From Tricholoma matsutake (taxonomy: Eukaryota; Basidiomycota; Agaricomycetes; Agaricales; Tricholomataceae), in NCBI GenBank assembly GCA_026075535.2, contig AP026540.1, positions 11,408,001 through 11,472,000 on the forward strand: DNA of 64,000 nucleotides. Direction: 5' to 3'. How positions within the stretch are numbered: the first letter of the stretch is position 1; each line of letters begins with the position of its first letter. Below are positions 10,162 to 20,390 of this stretch, piece after piece. The notes beneath the pieces are model-generated. The model saw only the letters and a program-made list of their open reading frames with translations. It had not been told where the DNA came from and made no database searches. A program made the translations under genes and the position numbers.

Positions 10162-10744
10162 TGTTAAATACTGAACTTGAAGGGGAAGTCGTCAGAATTC
10201 CAGTCGTACTGGACAATAGAAGTTGTAGTGGTCGGATGGAGTAAGACAGGGAATCCTATGGAATTCTGGGGCAGGGTTTACTTGATGTGTTGCACCAAGT
10301 GGGGGAGCAGAAAGGACTTGGCTTCAACTTATAAGAAGTTGTGCCCTTCTCCTCATCAAGTGTCCTAATTTCAAGGCAAGGGTAAGGAAGATGACCAGAG
10401 GTCTAGAGAATTTCCAGAGAGGATGAGTAAGAGCTCGAGAATGACTTAAGAATGTAATTGGAGTTTTTAAAGAGGATAGGATTAAGTGGGAGACTTGGTT
10501 GATTTACAAACTGGTGATACAAAATGAAAGTAGCTAGCTTAAATACTAAGGTCGGAGTTTCTGAGGCTGTGAATAATATGAAAACTGGCTTCTGAGGCAA
10601 TTCCTGAAACTGTTTCACCTAATTGGAAATGAGGGAATTTTGCCTCTAGGCAGTGCTGCTGATAGGAGGTGGGCTGTGATGTAAGGCAGCCAGGAAGGGG
10701 GCAGAAAACAATTGGAAGTCCAGTCGGAAGAATCGGTCTTGACA
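10162..10744 (-). repeat. 3' LTR of A2
   Basis: This is a 583-bp LTR, TGTTAAATACTG to TCTTGACA in plus orientation, the same length as the 5' LTR. ATTTACAAACT lies at 10502-10512. On its inner side is a purine tract (GGGGGAAA on the minus strand, 10747-10757), as expected for plus-strand priming. Confidence 0.9.
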
Positions 10745-10863
10745 GTATTTCCCCCTTAGTGCCGAGCCTATGAGGCACATGAAGGTTTGAATCCAAATTG
10801 GGTATGTTGATTTTGATGTTGATGGGTTCCCAGGCTTTTTCTTCAATCACCACCACCTCTAAC

Positions 10864-11615
10864 ATGTCCTCGCACACTGAGAAGATCGCAGCCCTAAGGG
10901 CCCAGCAAAAAAAGTTGATGGAGGAGCTCTGGCTCGAGGAAGAGGCAAGGGAGGCTGAGGAGCGCAGGGTTGCTGAGGAGGCTGCAAAAGTGGAGGCAGC
11001 TAGGGTGGAGGCTGAGAAAAAGGCTGTGGAGGAGGAACGGAAGAAGACCGCTGCCACTAAGAGGGTGGAAAAGAAGCAGAAAGCTGGAGAAGTGGAGCCT
11101 GAAGAGGCTGAAGGGAGCTCCCCCCCCAAGAAGAAGGCGAAAGGAAAGGCGGGGGCAGAGGTGCCTGAGAATGAAGTCCCCTTGCAGCTACAAGCCACTA
11201 TTCCATGCAAAAGGTGAGTCGCTTTTTATTCTGTTGTCCTTGTATGCTGACTCCTAGTAGATGTTCAAATCAAAAGTTGTCGTGTTTCTGGATGGGAACC
11301 CAGGGTCAGGCCTGCAAGCCCTGCACAAAAGCAAAGCACAAGTGCGAAGAGGTGGTGTGGGAGGGCCAGGTGTTGCAGGCGGGACCCAGGCTAGGGGAGA
11401 ACGAGGGAGTGATGGAGTTGCTTAAGGAGTTGGTGGGGGTGGTAAAGGGGGTGAAGAAAGAAATGTGGGAACTCTGGGAGCTCTGGGTGATAAGCGAGGG
11501 TGTGATCGGCATCCAAGAAACGATGTCGGACATCCTAGTGGCATTGGATCTGGAGTGGAACCAGGAGTCTGATGAGGAAGAAGATGAAGAAGGAGAGGGT
11601 GAAGAGGAGGAGTAG
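10864..11615 (+). CDS. Antisense gene of A2: coiled-coil protein with Zn2Cys6-like cluster
   Basis: Two exons (10864-11213 and 11261-11615) are joined by a 47-nt intron with donor GTGAGT, branch-like CTGAC and acceptor TAG, giving 234 residues. Residues 1-85 are Arg/Glu/Ala-rich and suited to a coiled coil. A Lys/Pro-rich basic stretch (PPKKKAKGKA) follows and may be a nuclear signal. Next is a six-cysteine cluster split by the intron, CKRC...C then CKPC...C, with spacing CX2CX6CX9CX2CX6C, which fits fungal binuclear zinc domains. The tail is strongly acidic (EEEDEEGEGEEEE). The gene lies antisense to pol between the chromodomain end and the 3' LTR, starting 120 bp from the LTR. It has no in-frame stop, although pol has several. 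The start was chosen at the ATG before SSHTEK; an upstream ATG at 10804 is possible. The function is unknown. DNA or RNA binding is an inference. Confidence 0.6.
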
Positions 11616-11764
11616 TTGGAGGTACAAGGGGAGCTGCCGGGACTTGCTGATGAAGCAGGGGGTGAGGGAGTAGGGGAGGAGTAGGAAATGGGTGGGGAAT
11701 CCGGAGTTTTCTTTTAAATTTTCTAATAATAATTTTTGAGGATCTTGTTTTGAAATGAAGGGTG
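11616..11764. other. Spacer between the antisense gene and A2 pol
   Basis: About 150 bp separate the stop of the antisense gene from the convergent stop of pol. The spacer is purine-rich on the plus strand with an AT-rich middle (TTCTAATAATAATTTTTG). It would hold both 3' ends. No further gene is seen. Confidence 0.5.
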
Positions 11765-12179
11765 TTAAGTGGAAAGAGGTCCGGGTTTCCCTGGGTAACG
11801 AGTGTGGAAGTCCATAACAAGTTCCTGGGCATGATCAAGTTCTGTAGCTGGAAGCCAGGAGGTTTCTTCATTGGTTCCTTGGTAACCTTCCCACTGTATG
11901 AAATAGAGTAACTTGCATCAATGGTGGTTGTCAGTCTTTGAATTGAGGATTTCCGCAATCTCGTACTCCAGTTCGTTGTCTATAATGACCGGAGGAGGTG
12001 GAGGTTGAATACGATTAAGAATTGTGTTGGGAGTGTCTTCTTCTAGTTGGGAGAGATGGAATACCGGGTGGACACCCTGGAGGTGATCCAGAAGTCAAAG
12101 GGTAACTGAGTGAGTACCCAGACAGGCAATGATCTTGAAAGGGCCATAGAACTTTTCTGAGAGCTTCTTGGAGGGTCTT
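11765..12179 (-). pseudogene. A2 integrase C-terminus and chromodomain
   Basis: On the minus strand, reading from the B insertion point, the frame shows a GPY/F-type module (KLSEKFYGPFKIIACLG, then HPVFHLSQLEE) and a chromodomain (YEIAEIL...YFIQWEGY...SWLPATEL), ending at TAA 11765-11767. Chromodomains at the integrase C-terminus define chromoviruses and steer integration to marked chromatin. Two TGA codons interrupt it, both at positions where Arg would fit. The N-terminal remainder of integrase is at 18105-19006, across element B. Confidence 0.85.
12175..12179. repeat. Target-site duplication of B (left)
   Basis: GTCTT at 12175-12179 is repeated at 18100-18104, flanking the two LTRs of B. 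One copy belongs to the A2 integrase frame. Confidence 0.9.
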
Positions 12180-12545
12180 TGTAAGGGGACTAGGGGGGTG
12201 CCCTGTGTGTTTTTCCTATTTTTTATGTTCGTCCTATATTTTTCCCCACCTCGTTTCCTTCTATTCTTCATTTTCTATGATTTTTCCGGATTTTATTACT
12301 AATTTTCCCTTGCTATCATGTTTGTACATGTTGACACTTTTATATTTAGAGGCGGAGTACCCCTTCCGACACATACCCCTTGGTATGATGTCATTCGGCG
12401 GCCTTGATCCACCTATCTCCACCTTTTTCTATTTTTAGGTTATATTTGATTTTTGTCGTCTTCACATATACTGGGCATCAGCAAGGGGATCCTTAGAGTT
12501 TTCTCTTCAGATTTCCCTTTGCTAGAGGCTTAGGTTGCCCTTATA
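12180..12545 (+). repeat. 5' LTR of B
   Basis: The LTR is 366 bp, starting TGTAAGGGGAC and ending CCCTTATA. CATATACT at about 12466-12473 is a TATA-like box about 28-30 nt before AGAGTTTTCT (12495-12504), the predicted 5' end of the transcript. Confidence 0.95.
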
Positions 12546-12547
12546 GT

Positions 12548-12557
12548 AGAAAACTCT
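12548..12557 (+). promoter_or_regulatory. Self-priming primer-binding site of B
   Basis: AGAAAACTCT lies 2 nt after the LTR end and is the exact reverse complement of AGAGTTTTCT in both LTRs (12495-12504 and 18049-18058). The 2-nt GT spacer is the same as in the unrelated-sequence element A. The arrangement matches Tf1-type self-priming. Confidence 0.65.
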
Positions 12558-12576
12558 CCCCTAAGGCCCGAAAATC

Positions 12577-13830
12577 GTGAATGCGCTGCCCAAGATAGGC
12601 AGGTACGGACTGGACGATGCTTCCCAAAGCTCCACAGAGTCCCTACACACTGTTCCAGATAATCTCGCCTTTATTACGCCGCCATTTTCGCCAAACGCGC
12701 TCCCTAGCGACATGGACGCATCAGAACGCTTTGACGTGCTTGAAAGTGACATTTCCGGAATGCGCACACAAATCGACTCGCTTAAATCTACGATTGAAAA
12801 CTTTGTTAGGACCCTCCAGGCTAACCCTACGACCAATAGTTCCCCCTTTACAACTCCAAGTGCACCCAACAACGATGTTTTGCCAAACGCGTCCACTAAG
12901 GAATGTGCCCAGATCAAACTGTCCCCCCCTGCCGAATTTAATGGTGCACGTGCGCAGGGACGTGCATTCCTTAATTCCTGTGAGTTATACATTAGTCTCC
13001 AGTTGCATCAATTCGTCGATGAGGCTGCAAAAATTTATTGGGCCTTCACATACATGAAATCTGAACACGCCTATCTCTATGTGGACTGTATCCTACGTCA
13101 AACTAAAGAACTCAGTTCTCTACCTTTCTCCACTTGGGGTGACTTTCGAGCTGAGTTCGTACGCCACTTCTGCCCCCTCAATGAACGCCACTGAGCAGTG
13201 ACACGACTTGAGTCATCCACTTACCACCAGGGATGTCGATCTGTGGACGATTATATCGATGAGTTCAAGGATTTGGTGGACATGGCAGGATATGGGAGTG
13301 GGTTACCAGTGGTGGTGAAGTTCCAACGGGGACTCAACTGAGAAATTCAGGACCGGATTGCACAGATGTTGGAAGGGTGCCCAGCGGACAATGATATCCT
13401 TGCTTGGTATGAAGCTGCTTCACTCTGTGACAAGAACCGACTCACAAATGCGGTGTTTAATGCTGCATTCCGTGCTCCAACTACCACTCATACACCCTAC
13501 ACCTTCAATTGAAGCCTCCCCCACCCGAACCCCATTCCTGTTCGTCAAACTCCCACACCAGCCATCAATGTCCCAGTACCAATGGATGTTGATGCAGCCC
13601 GCAGCCGTGCACATAAGTTGGATCTCTGCTACCATTGTGGGGAACCTGGACACAGGGCTGGAGCGTGTCCCCATTGTCAGGATATCCGCATGCTCACCCC
13701 CGAGGGACGAGACGAACTCCTGCAAGATTTGTTGGCACTTGTAGATGTTGAGGAAGCGAAGGATCAAGTTGCAGAGGAGATTAAGTTGGAAGTTGTAGAG
13801 GAGCAGGATTTTCCTATTCGCAGCGAGTGA
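12577..13830 (+). pseudogene. gag of B (three in-frame stops)
   Basis: The frame runs from about 12577 (first ATG at 12712) to TGA 13828-13830. It has a short coiled-coil-like part (MRTQIDSLKSTIENF), the capsid region (KLSPPAEFNG, GRAFLNSCELYI, FVRHFCP, VDDYIDEFKDLV) and one CCHC zinc knuckle near the end (CYHCGEPGHRAGAC). Stops at 13192, 13339 and 13510 are all TGA where CGA would give Arg. The end overlaps the start of the pol frame, which is in a different phase. Confidence 0.85.
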
Positions 13831-16800
13831 ATCGTACGCCCTCACTGCCTGTCCATAACCACTTTGAAGTCTTGTCAGTTGAATCCCCGGAGAATGAATC
13901 CATTTCTGTGACTGCTCCCCTCTCTGACCCTTCGAAGTTGGCTAAAGACGTACCTGCTCTCCCCATCTCTCCTTCTACTCCACGTCCCAAAATTAAATCA
14001 TGGGAACATAAACTACCACGCAAGTATATTGTGGCATCCACTCCCTCTGCACATTCCTTAAACCTAGCCATCGAACTGCAGACGACCGACACTGGACAGA
14101 TACTCGGTGTCTCTGCGCTCCTGGACTCTGGTGCGACTGGTCTCTTCATTGATTCCCATCTGGTACAACAACATCGCCTAAATACTCGCTCACTCTCATG
14201 CCCGATACCTGTATATAATGTGGATGGATCCCCAAATGAAGTGGGTGCCATCCGAGAGGTTGCAGACCTGGTTCTCTGTTACAAAGATCATAGTGAGCGT
14301 GCCCTTTTTGCTGTCACTCAATTAGGAAAGCAAAAGGTGATTTTGGGATATCCATGGCTTCGAGACCATAACCCAGAGGTCAACTGGCGTACCGGGGAGG
14401 TTACCATGAGCCGATGTCCATCCCGCTGTCGGATGTGTTTCACAGAAGCCAGGCAAGAACGTCGTGGACAGAAGGTGGCAATACGACATACTCAGAAGTG
14501 TCGTGCTGGACCCCTACCTATACCTGAAGTGGAATTGGAAGGGGTTCCTGATCTAGTGCCGGACTTGGATGATGATGATGAGAACCCAGAGGAAGTGGAG
14601 GAGGGTGATCGGATCTTCTACACTGCGATTCGCTCATCGCATGAGGTGTGTGCCACATCGAACATATCCCAATGCCTCACTGAGGCCTTCCACAAAAACA
14701 ATGCTGCTAAATCCTCTACTAACTCCTTACTCCCTCATCTCCATGAGTTTGAAGACGTGTTCTCCAAGGAGTCATTCGACTCTCTTCCTGCGCGCAAGCC
14801 ATGGGATCACACGATCGAACTCACCCCCAGCGCAACCCCTTCATCCTGCAAGGTCTATCCTCTCTCTCCGGAAGAACAACGGCAGCTTGACCAGTTCATC
14901 GATGAGCACCTGGCCTCTGGACGTATTCGACCATCGAAGTCACCCATGGCCTCTCCCTTTTTCTTTGTCAAGAAGAAGGATGGTTCACTTCGACCAGTTC
15001 AAGACTACAGAAGGCTCAACAACATCACGGTCAAAAATCACTACCCACTACCCCTCATCTCCGAACTCATAAACCAGCTCTGTGGAGCCCAATACTTCAC
15101 CAAGCTTGATGTCCGTTGGGGCTATAATAATGTGAGGATAAAGGAGGGAGATGAGTGGAAGGCAGCTTTTCGTACCAACCATGGTCTTTTTGAACCGCTT
15201 GTCATGTTCTTTGGCCTTACTAATAGCCCTGCCACCTTTCAGACCATGATGAACAACATCTTCCATGACCTCATCCTTGAAGGTGTTGTCTGCATCTATC
15301 TCGATGACATCCTCATCTTCACTCGCACGGTTGAAGAGCACCGTCGCATCATGCGCCTCGTCCTAGAGTGACTTCGACAGTACAAACTCCACCTTCGTCA
15401 GGACAAATGCGAGTTCGAAAGGACCAAGATTGAGTACCTCGGCCTGATTATCTTGGAGGGTCAAGTGGAGATGGATCCTATCAAGGTAAATGGGGTCACA
15501 GCTTGGCCGATGCCCACGAACAAGAAGGAGGTGCAGTCTTTCCTGGGCTTCATCAATTTCTATCGGCGTTTTATCAAGGATTTCTCACATCATGCATGAC
15601 CACTGTTTGACTTGACAGGAAAGGAGGCATGGAGGTGGGATAATGCACAACAGGAGGCATTCAAAAAGCTTAAGGAGATGGTCACTTCCGCTCCAATCCT
15701 TACCTTTGCTGACGATTCGCGTCCTTTTCGTGTAGAAGCTGACAGTTCTGACTTTGCGATGGGCACCGTGTTGTCTTAGCAGTCTCTGGAGGACCAGAAG
15801 TGGCATCCTGTTGCATTCTACTCCAAAAGCCTTAGTGCTGTAGAGTGAAACTATGAGATCCATGACAAGGAGATGTTGGCGATAATGCGTGCGCTTGAGG
15901 AGTGGCAACACTTCCTCGAGGGTGCCCAACACAAGGTGGAAATTTGGACGGATCACAAGAACCTTGAGTACTTCATGATGGCCAAGAAATTGAACCATCC
16001 TCAAGCTCGTTGGTCCCTGTATCTATCTAGATTTGACTTCTCCTTGCACCACCATCCGGGTCGCAGCATGGGGAAGACCAATGCCCTATCCCGACGTGCA
16101 GACCATGGGGATGGCAGCGGTGACAACCAAAACATTGTGCTGTTGCAGCCAGACCTGTTCACCATTCGGGCACTGGAAGGCATCGCACCCCAGGGCGAGG
16201 AGCGGGACATCCTATGTGACATTTGTCGCGCAAACTGTAGTGGTTTACATGAGGATGTTGTCGCCCGAGCTGTTAAAGAACTGAGGAAGGGATCGACCCT
16301 TTCCTTACATGCGGCAGAGTGGGCTGAAAAGGAGGACTTGTTGTATTTCAGGGATCACATCTATGTTCCCAATGACCCAGACCTTTGCCAGTGCATCATA
16401 TCCCAACACCATGACTCACAGATTGCTGGCCACCCCAGACGCTGGAAGACCTTGGAGCTCACCTCACGGAACTATTGGTGGCCACAAATGTCACGGCTCA
16501 TTGGTCAGTATTGTCGCACTTGTGACCTTTGCTTATGCACCAAGGTTCCTCATCGCAAGCCTATTGGTGAGCTACACCCTCTTCCTGTTCCAGAGAGTCG
16601 TTGGGATGTTGTCAGCGTCGACTTTGTGGTGGAATTGCCAGAGTCAAATGGGTTTGATGCGGTGATGTGCACAGTTGACTCAGTGGGAAAACGCGCTCAC
16701 TTCATTCCCACTCACACCACTGTCAGTGCCCTAGGTGCCGCTCGACTCTACCTCCACCACGTGTGGAAATTACATGGACTTCCTGGTGCTTTCCTCTCTG

Positions 16801-17692
16801 ATCGTGGCCCTCAGTTCATGGCAGAGTTCACTCGTGAGCTGTACCGACTCCTGGGGATCAAACTCCTCGCTTCAACCGCTTATCACCCACAAACTGATGG
16901 CCAGACAGAGCGAGTCAACCAGGAACTGGAGCAGTACATCCGCCTCTTTGTCAATGAACGCCAGGACGATTGGGATGATCTCCTTCCTTTGGCCGAGTTC
17001 GGATACAACAACCATGTCCATGCTTCCACTCAACAGACCCCTTTCCTCTTAGACACTGGATGACATCCACGCATGGGATTTGAACCTCGCCAAACTCCCT
17101 CACACATCGAGACAGTGAATGAGTTCACAGAACACATGAGGGATAGCTTGGAGGAGGCAAGGGCAGCCTTAGCAAAGGCAAAGGACGACATGGCATGATT
17201 TTACAACCAACGCCACTCCCCAACCCCTCAGTACAAGGTTGGTGATCGAGTTTATCTTGACTCCAGTGACATCTCCACTACACGTCCATCCAAGAAACTT
17301 GCTCATCGCTTCTTGGGACCTTTCCCCATTGTCACGTGCATTGGAACACATGCCTATCGTCTACGCCTCCCAGCCTCCATGTCCAGACTCCATCCCGTCT
17401 TCCATGTCGTCAAATTGCTTCCAGCTCCCCCAGATCCATGCGCCATTCACACCCACCACCACCACCTACAGTGATCAAGGGAGAACCCCAATACGAAGTC
17501 GAGTCAATCTTGGACAGCCATTTGCATTGAGGAAAACTCCAGTATTTGGTACATTGGAAGGGTTATGGGTATGAGGAGAACTCATGGGTCGAAGAGTCTG
17601 ATGTAAATGCCCCTCAGTTAATCAAGGAATTCCACCGATGGCACACTGCTGCACCGCGTCGCATTCAAGTCACGGACTTTGGTCGTATATGA
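13827..17692 (+). pseudogene. pol of B: protease, RT, RNase H, integrase, chromodomain
   Basis: Domains in order are: aspartic protease with LLDSGATGLF (about 14120); reverse transcriptase with YFTKLDVRWGY and YLDDIL (about 15300); RNase H with VEADSSDFA, HDKEM and DHKNLE (15730-15970); integrase HHCC zinc region (about 16410-16540); catalytic core with VDFVVELP, LSDRGPQF and QTERVNQELEQ (16615-16935); a GPF module near 17310; and a chromodomain (YEVESIL...YLVHWKGY...SWVEES, 17490-17610) in another phase after a frameshift near 17430-17455. Stops at 15369, 15597, 15846, 17061, 17196 and 17528 are TGA and that at 15777 is TAG. Each is one C to T change from Arg or Gln. It is translated in a phase shifted by -1 from gag. 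Confidence 0.9.
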
Positions 17693-17716
17693 TTTCGAAT
17701 GCATCAGGGCAATGCA

Positions 17717-17730
17717 TCTTAGAGAGGGGG
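17717..17730 (+). promoter_or_regulatory. Polypurine tract of B
   Basis: The purine run AGAGAGGGGG lies 3 nt before the 3' LTR and would prime plus-strand DNA synthesis. Confidence 0.7.
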
Positions 17731-17733
17731 TGA

Positions 17734-18099
17734 TGTAAGGGGACTAGGTGGGTGCCCTGTGTGTTTTTCCTATTTTTTATGTTCGTCCTATATTTTTCCC
17801 CACCTTGTTTCCTTCTATTCTTCATTTTCTATGATCTTTCCGGATTTTATTACTAATTTTCCCTTGCTATCATGTTTGTACATGTTGACACTTTTATATT
17901 TAGAGGCGGAGTACCCCTTCCAACACATACCCCTTGGTATGATGTCATTCGGCAGCCTTGATCCACCTATCTCCACCTTTTTCTATTTTTAGGTTATATT
18001 TGATTTTTGTCGTCTTCACATATACTGGGCATCAGCAAGGGGATCCTTAGAGTTTTCTCTTCGGATTTCCCTTTGCTAGAGGCTTAGGTTGCCCTTATA
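17734..18099 (+). repeat. 3' LTR of B
   Basis: This is a 366-bp partner of 12180-12545. Differences seen by eye include CCTCG/CCTTG, CCGAC/CCAAC, GGCGG/GGCAG and CAGAT/CGGAT, mostly CpG transitions. Confidence 0.95.
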
Positions 18100-20390
18100 G
18101 TCTTGTAGTGTGTAGGTGCTCGCCTTTGACGAAAGTGTAATCACCAATTTTGAAGTCAGGAGCAGGTGCCCGCCGTTTGTCTGCAGGACCTTGATAGCAC
18201 TTCTGTGCTTCTGGGAGTTGCTTCCAGAGTTCCTGGTGGAGATCATCAAGGTCAACCACAAAATGGCACGCGCGTTGCGAGGCTAGTTCATGCTCCAGGA
18301 AAACCGTGATGTTTGGGTGGTAACCCTTGTTGGCAAAGAAGGGTGAAACTCCGGTGGAAGCTGAGGGAGCATTGTTGTATGCAAATTCCCCTAAGGGTAA
18401 AAGCTGGGACCAGTTGTCCTGTTGGTAGTTGCAGAAGATCCGCAAGTACTGTTTGAGGGTCTGGTTGAGGCATTCAGTTTGTCCGTCGCCTTCTGGATGG
18501 TAACCCAAAGTGGAATGGATTTTCATGTCCAGGGCTTGCCCGAGAGAGCGGAAGAAATGGGAAATGAACTCGGAACCCCGGTTGCAGGTGACGTGGGACG
18601 GAACACTGTGTTTGGAGAAGATGTGCATGATGAAGAGATTAGCAAGTTCTTGTGCCGTGATTTCATTTACTGTGGGGATGAAGATACCCTGCTTGGAGAG
18701 TTGGTCTACAATGACTAGGATGGCAGTGTGACCATTGGAGTCTGGTAACCATTTGATGAAGTCCATGGAAATTGAGTTCCAAGGCCTTTCCAGGACTGGA
18801 AGTTGCTTCAGAAATCTGTAGGGTTTGTGTCGGGGTGATTTGGAGTGTTTGCAGGTAGTACAAGACTTGCAAAAGTCCTGCACAAAGGTGTGGAGATTGG
18901 GCCAAACATATTCCTGTTGGATAAGCTGAAGAGTCTTGTTTTGCCCATAGTGACCTGAGAGGATGTGGTCATGCTTGTATTGTAAGACTTTAAGATGGAG
19001 GTCCACAACATCTGGAACGTAAATCTGGTCGAAGTGGCAGAGAAGTCCGCTGTCATCTAGAGACCAATTTGGGGTGGATGGTGAAGGAAGGTGTGAGGAG
19101 GAGATGGGATCAAGAGGAAGTGAAGATCAAATATTGTTGTGGAGTTTTTCAATGTCCATGAGGATGGCTTGACGGAGGATAGGAGTAGCAAGGAAAGTGG
19201 CTCGGAGGGAGAATGTGAGTTGTTCTTGAGTAAAGACTGGACGGAAGTTGCTTGGATTTACCGAGGCGAAGTCACTATTTCCCCCTTTGCAGTAGACATC
19301 CCAGCATCTAGTGAGCGCATTGGGTTTAGCCCCTAGTTTACCAGGGCAGAAGCAGATGGCAAGGTTGAACTGTGAAAGGTATTCTGACCACCAAGCTTGA
19401 CAATGAGTAAGGAGCTTCGTGGTACTGAAGTATTCCAAGTTTTTGTGATCCATGACCACATCTACTGGATTTCCAGAACCTTCGAGGTACTGTCGCCAGT
19501 GTTTGAAAGCTTCGAAGATAGCAAGAAGTTCCTTATCATGGGTGTCATAGTTCAATTCAGCTGGGTTGAAGGAACAAGAGTGGAATGCAACTGAGTGGAT
19601 TTCTCCATCTGAGGTATAGATGGAAAGGATTGCCGCTAAGGCATAATCTGAGGCATCTGTTTCCAAGATAATGTGGGAATCCGGTAGCCATTGAGTGAGT
19701 ATTGGGGCATGAGTGAATTCTTCTTTTAGTTTGTTGAAGGCTTCATGACATTTCTTGCCAAAGTCCCAAGGCATATGTTTCTGGGTGAGTCTGGTGAGCA
19801 GAATGACGATGTCAGAATATCCATGGATGAACTGTCAGTAGAAGTTGCAGAATCCAAGGAAGGATTGGATATCCTTAACCTTTCGAGGTTCAGGCCAGTC
19901 GAGGATGGTTTTGACTTTATCTTCGGACATCCAGAGCCCATCTGGAGAGAGGATGAACCCCAAGTATTCCACACTGTCTTTATGGAACTCGCATTTCTGT
20001 GGAGCAGCATAGAGGCCATTCTTCTGGAGTCTCCAGAGGACTTCCTTAATGTGAGCCTTGTGTTGACTCATGTAGTTGGAGTAGATTAGGATATCATCAA
20101 GATAGACAATGACACTGACATCTAATATGTCACTGAAGATGTCATTCATGAGGCGCTGAAAGGCAGCAGGTGCGTTGGTGAGTCTGAAGGGAACTACCAG
20201 CCACTCAAAAGAACCATAGCGCGTGTGGAAAGTGGTCTTCCATTCATCTCCCTCAGCAATGTGGACTAAGTGATAAGCATGCCAGAGGTCAATTTTGGTG
20301 AACACATGTGCCTTTCCTGGAGAGTCCAGGAGATCCAAGATTAGAGGAAGTGGGTAGCGGTCCTTTTTTGAGATGCAATTGAGTCCCCAG
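18100..20390 (-). pseudogene. A2 pol, middle part (RT end, RNase H, integrase)
   Basis: On the minus strand, reverse transcriptase with YLDDILIYS (about 20090) is followed by RNase H (LETDASDYALAAIL, HDKELLAIFEAF, DHKNLEYF; 19774-19127). Integrase follows with the HHCC region (H..H...CKSCTTC, about 18900) and a catalytic core SMDFIKW, CNRGSEF and DGQTECLNQ (19006-18300). The second catalytic block has Asn where Asp is expected. The reading runs to VKGEHLHTTR at 18105 and continues at 12179 across element B, and runs upstream into 30741 across element C. It is close in sequence to A1 2184-4130. Confidence 0.9.
20387..20390. repeat. Target-site duplication of C (left)
   Basis: CCAG at 20387-20390 pairs with CCGG at 30737-30740. 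A1, which lacks C, reads CCCCGG here, so the left copy has probably changed by a CpG transition. Confidence 0.65.

Larger units (their letters stand above)
12180..18099 (+). mobile_element. Chromovirus B (Ty3/gypsy), full length, recently inserted
   Basis: This is a 5.92-kb element with two 366-bp LTRs, a self-priming site, gag, pol with chromodomain, and a polypurine tract, inserted in A2 in the opposite orientation. The LTRs differ at about six positions by eye, four of them CpG transitions, so it is the youngest element here. It has about ten in-frame stops and at least one frameshift (17430-17455) beyond the gag-pol frame change. Catalytic residues of protease (DSGA), reverse transcriptase (YLDD) and integrase (D, D, E) are kept. 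Confidence 0.95.

Noticed and set aside
12180..12438. Short open frame MCFSYFLCSSYIF... present in both LTRs of B
   Set aside because: It is within the LTR, is hydrophobic by base composition, and is duplicated only because the LTR is.
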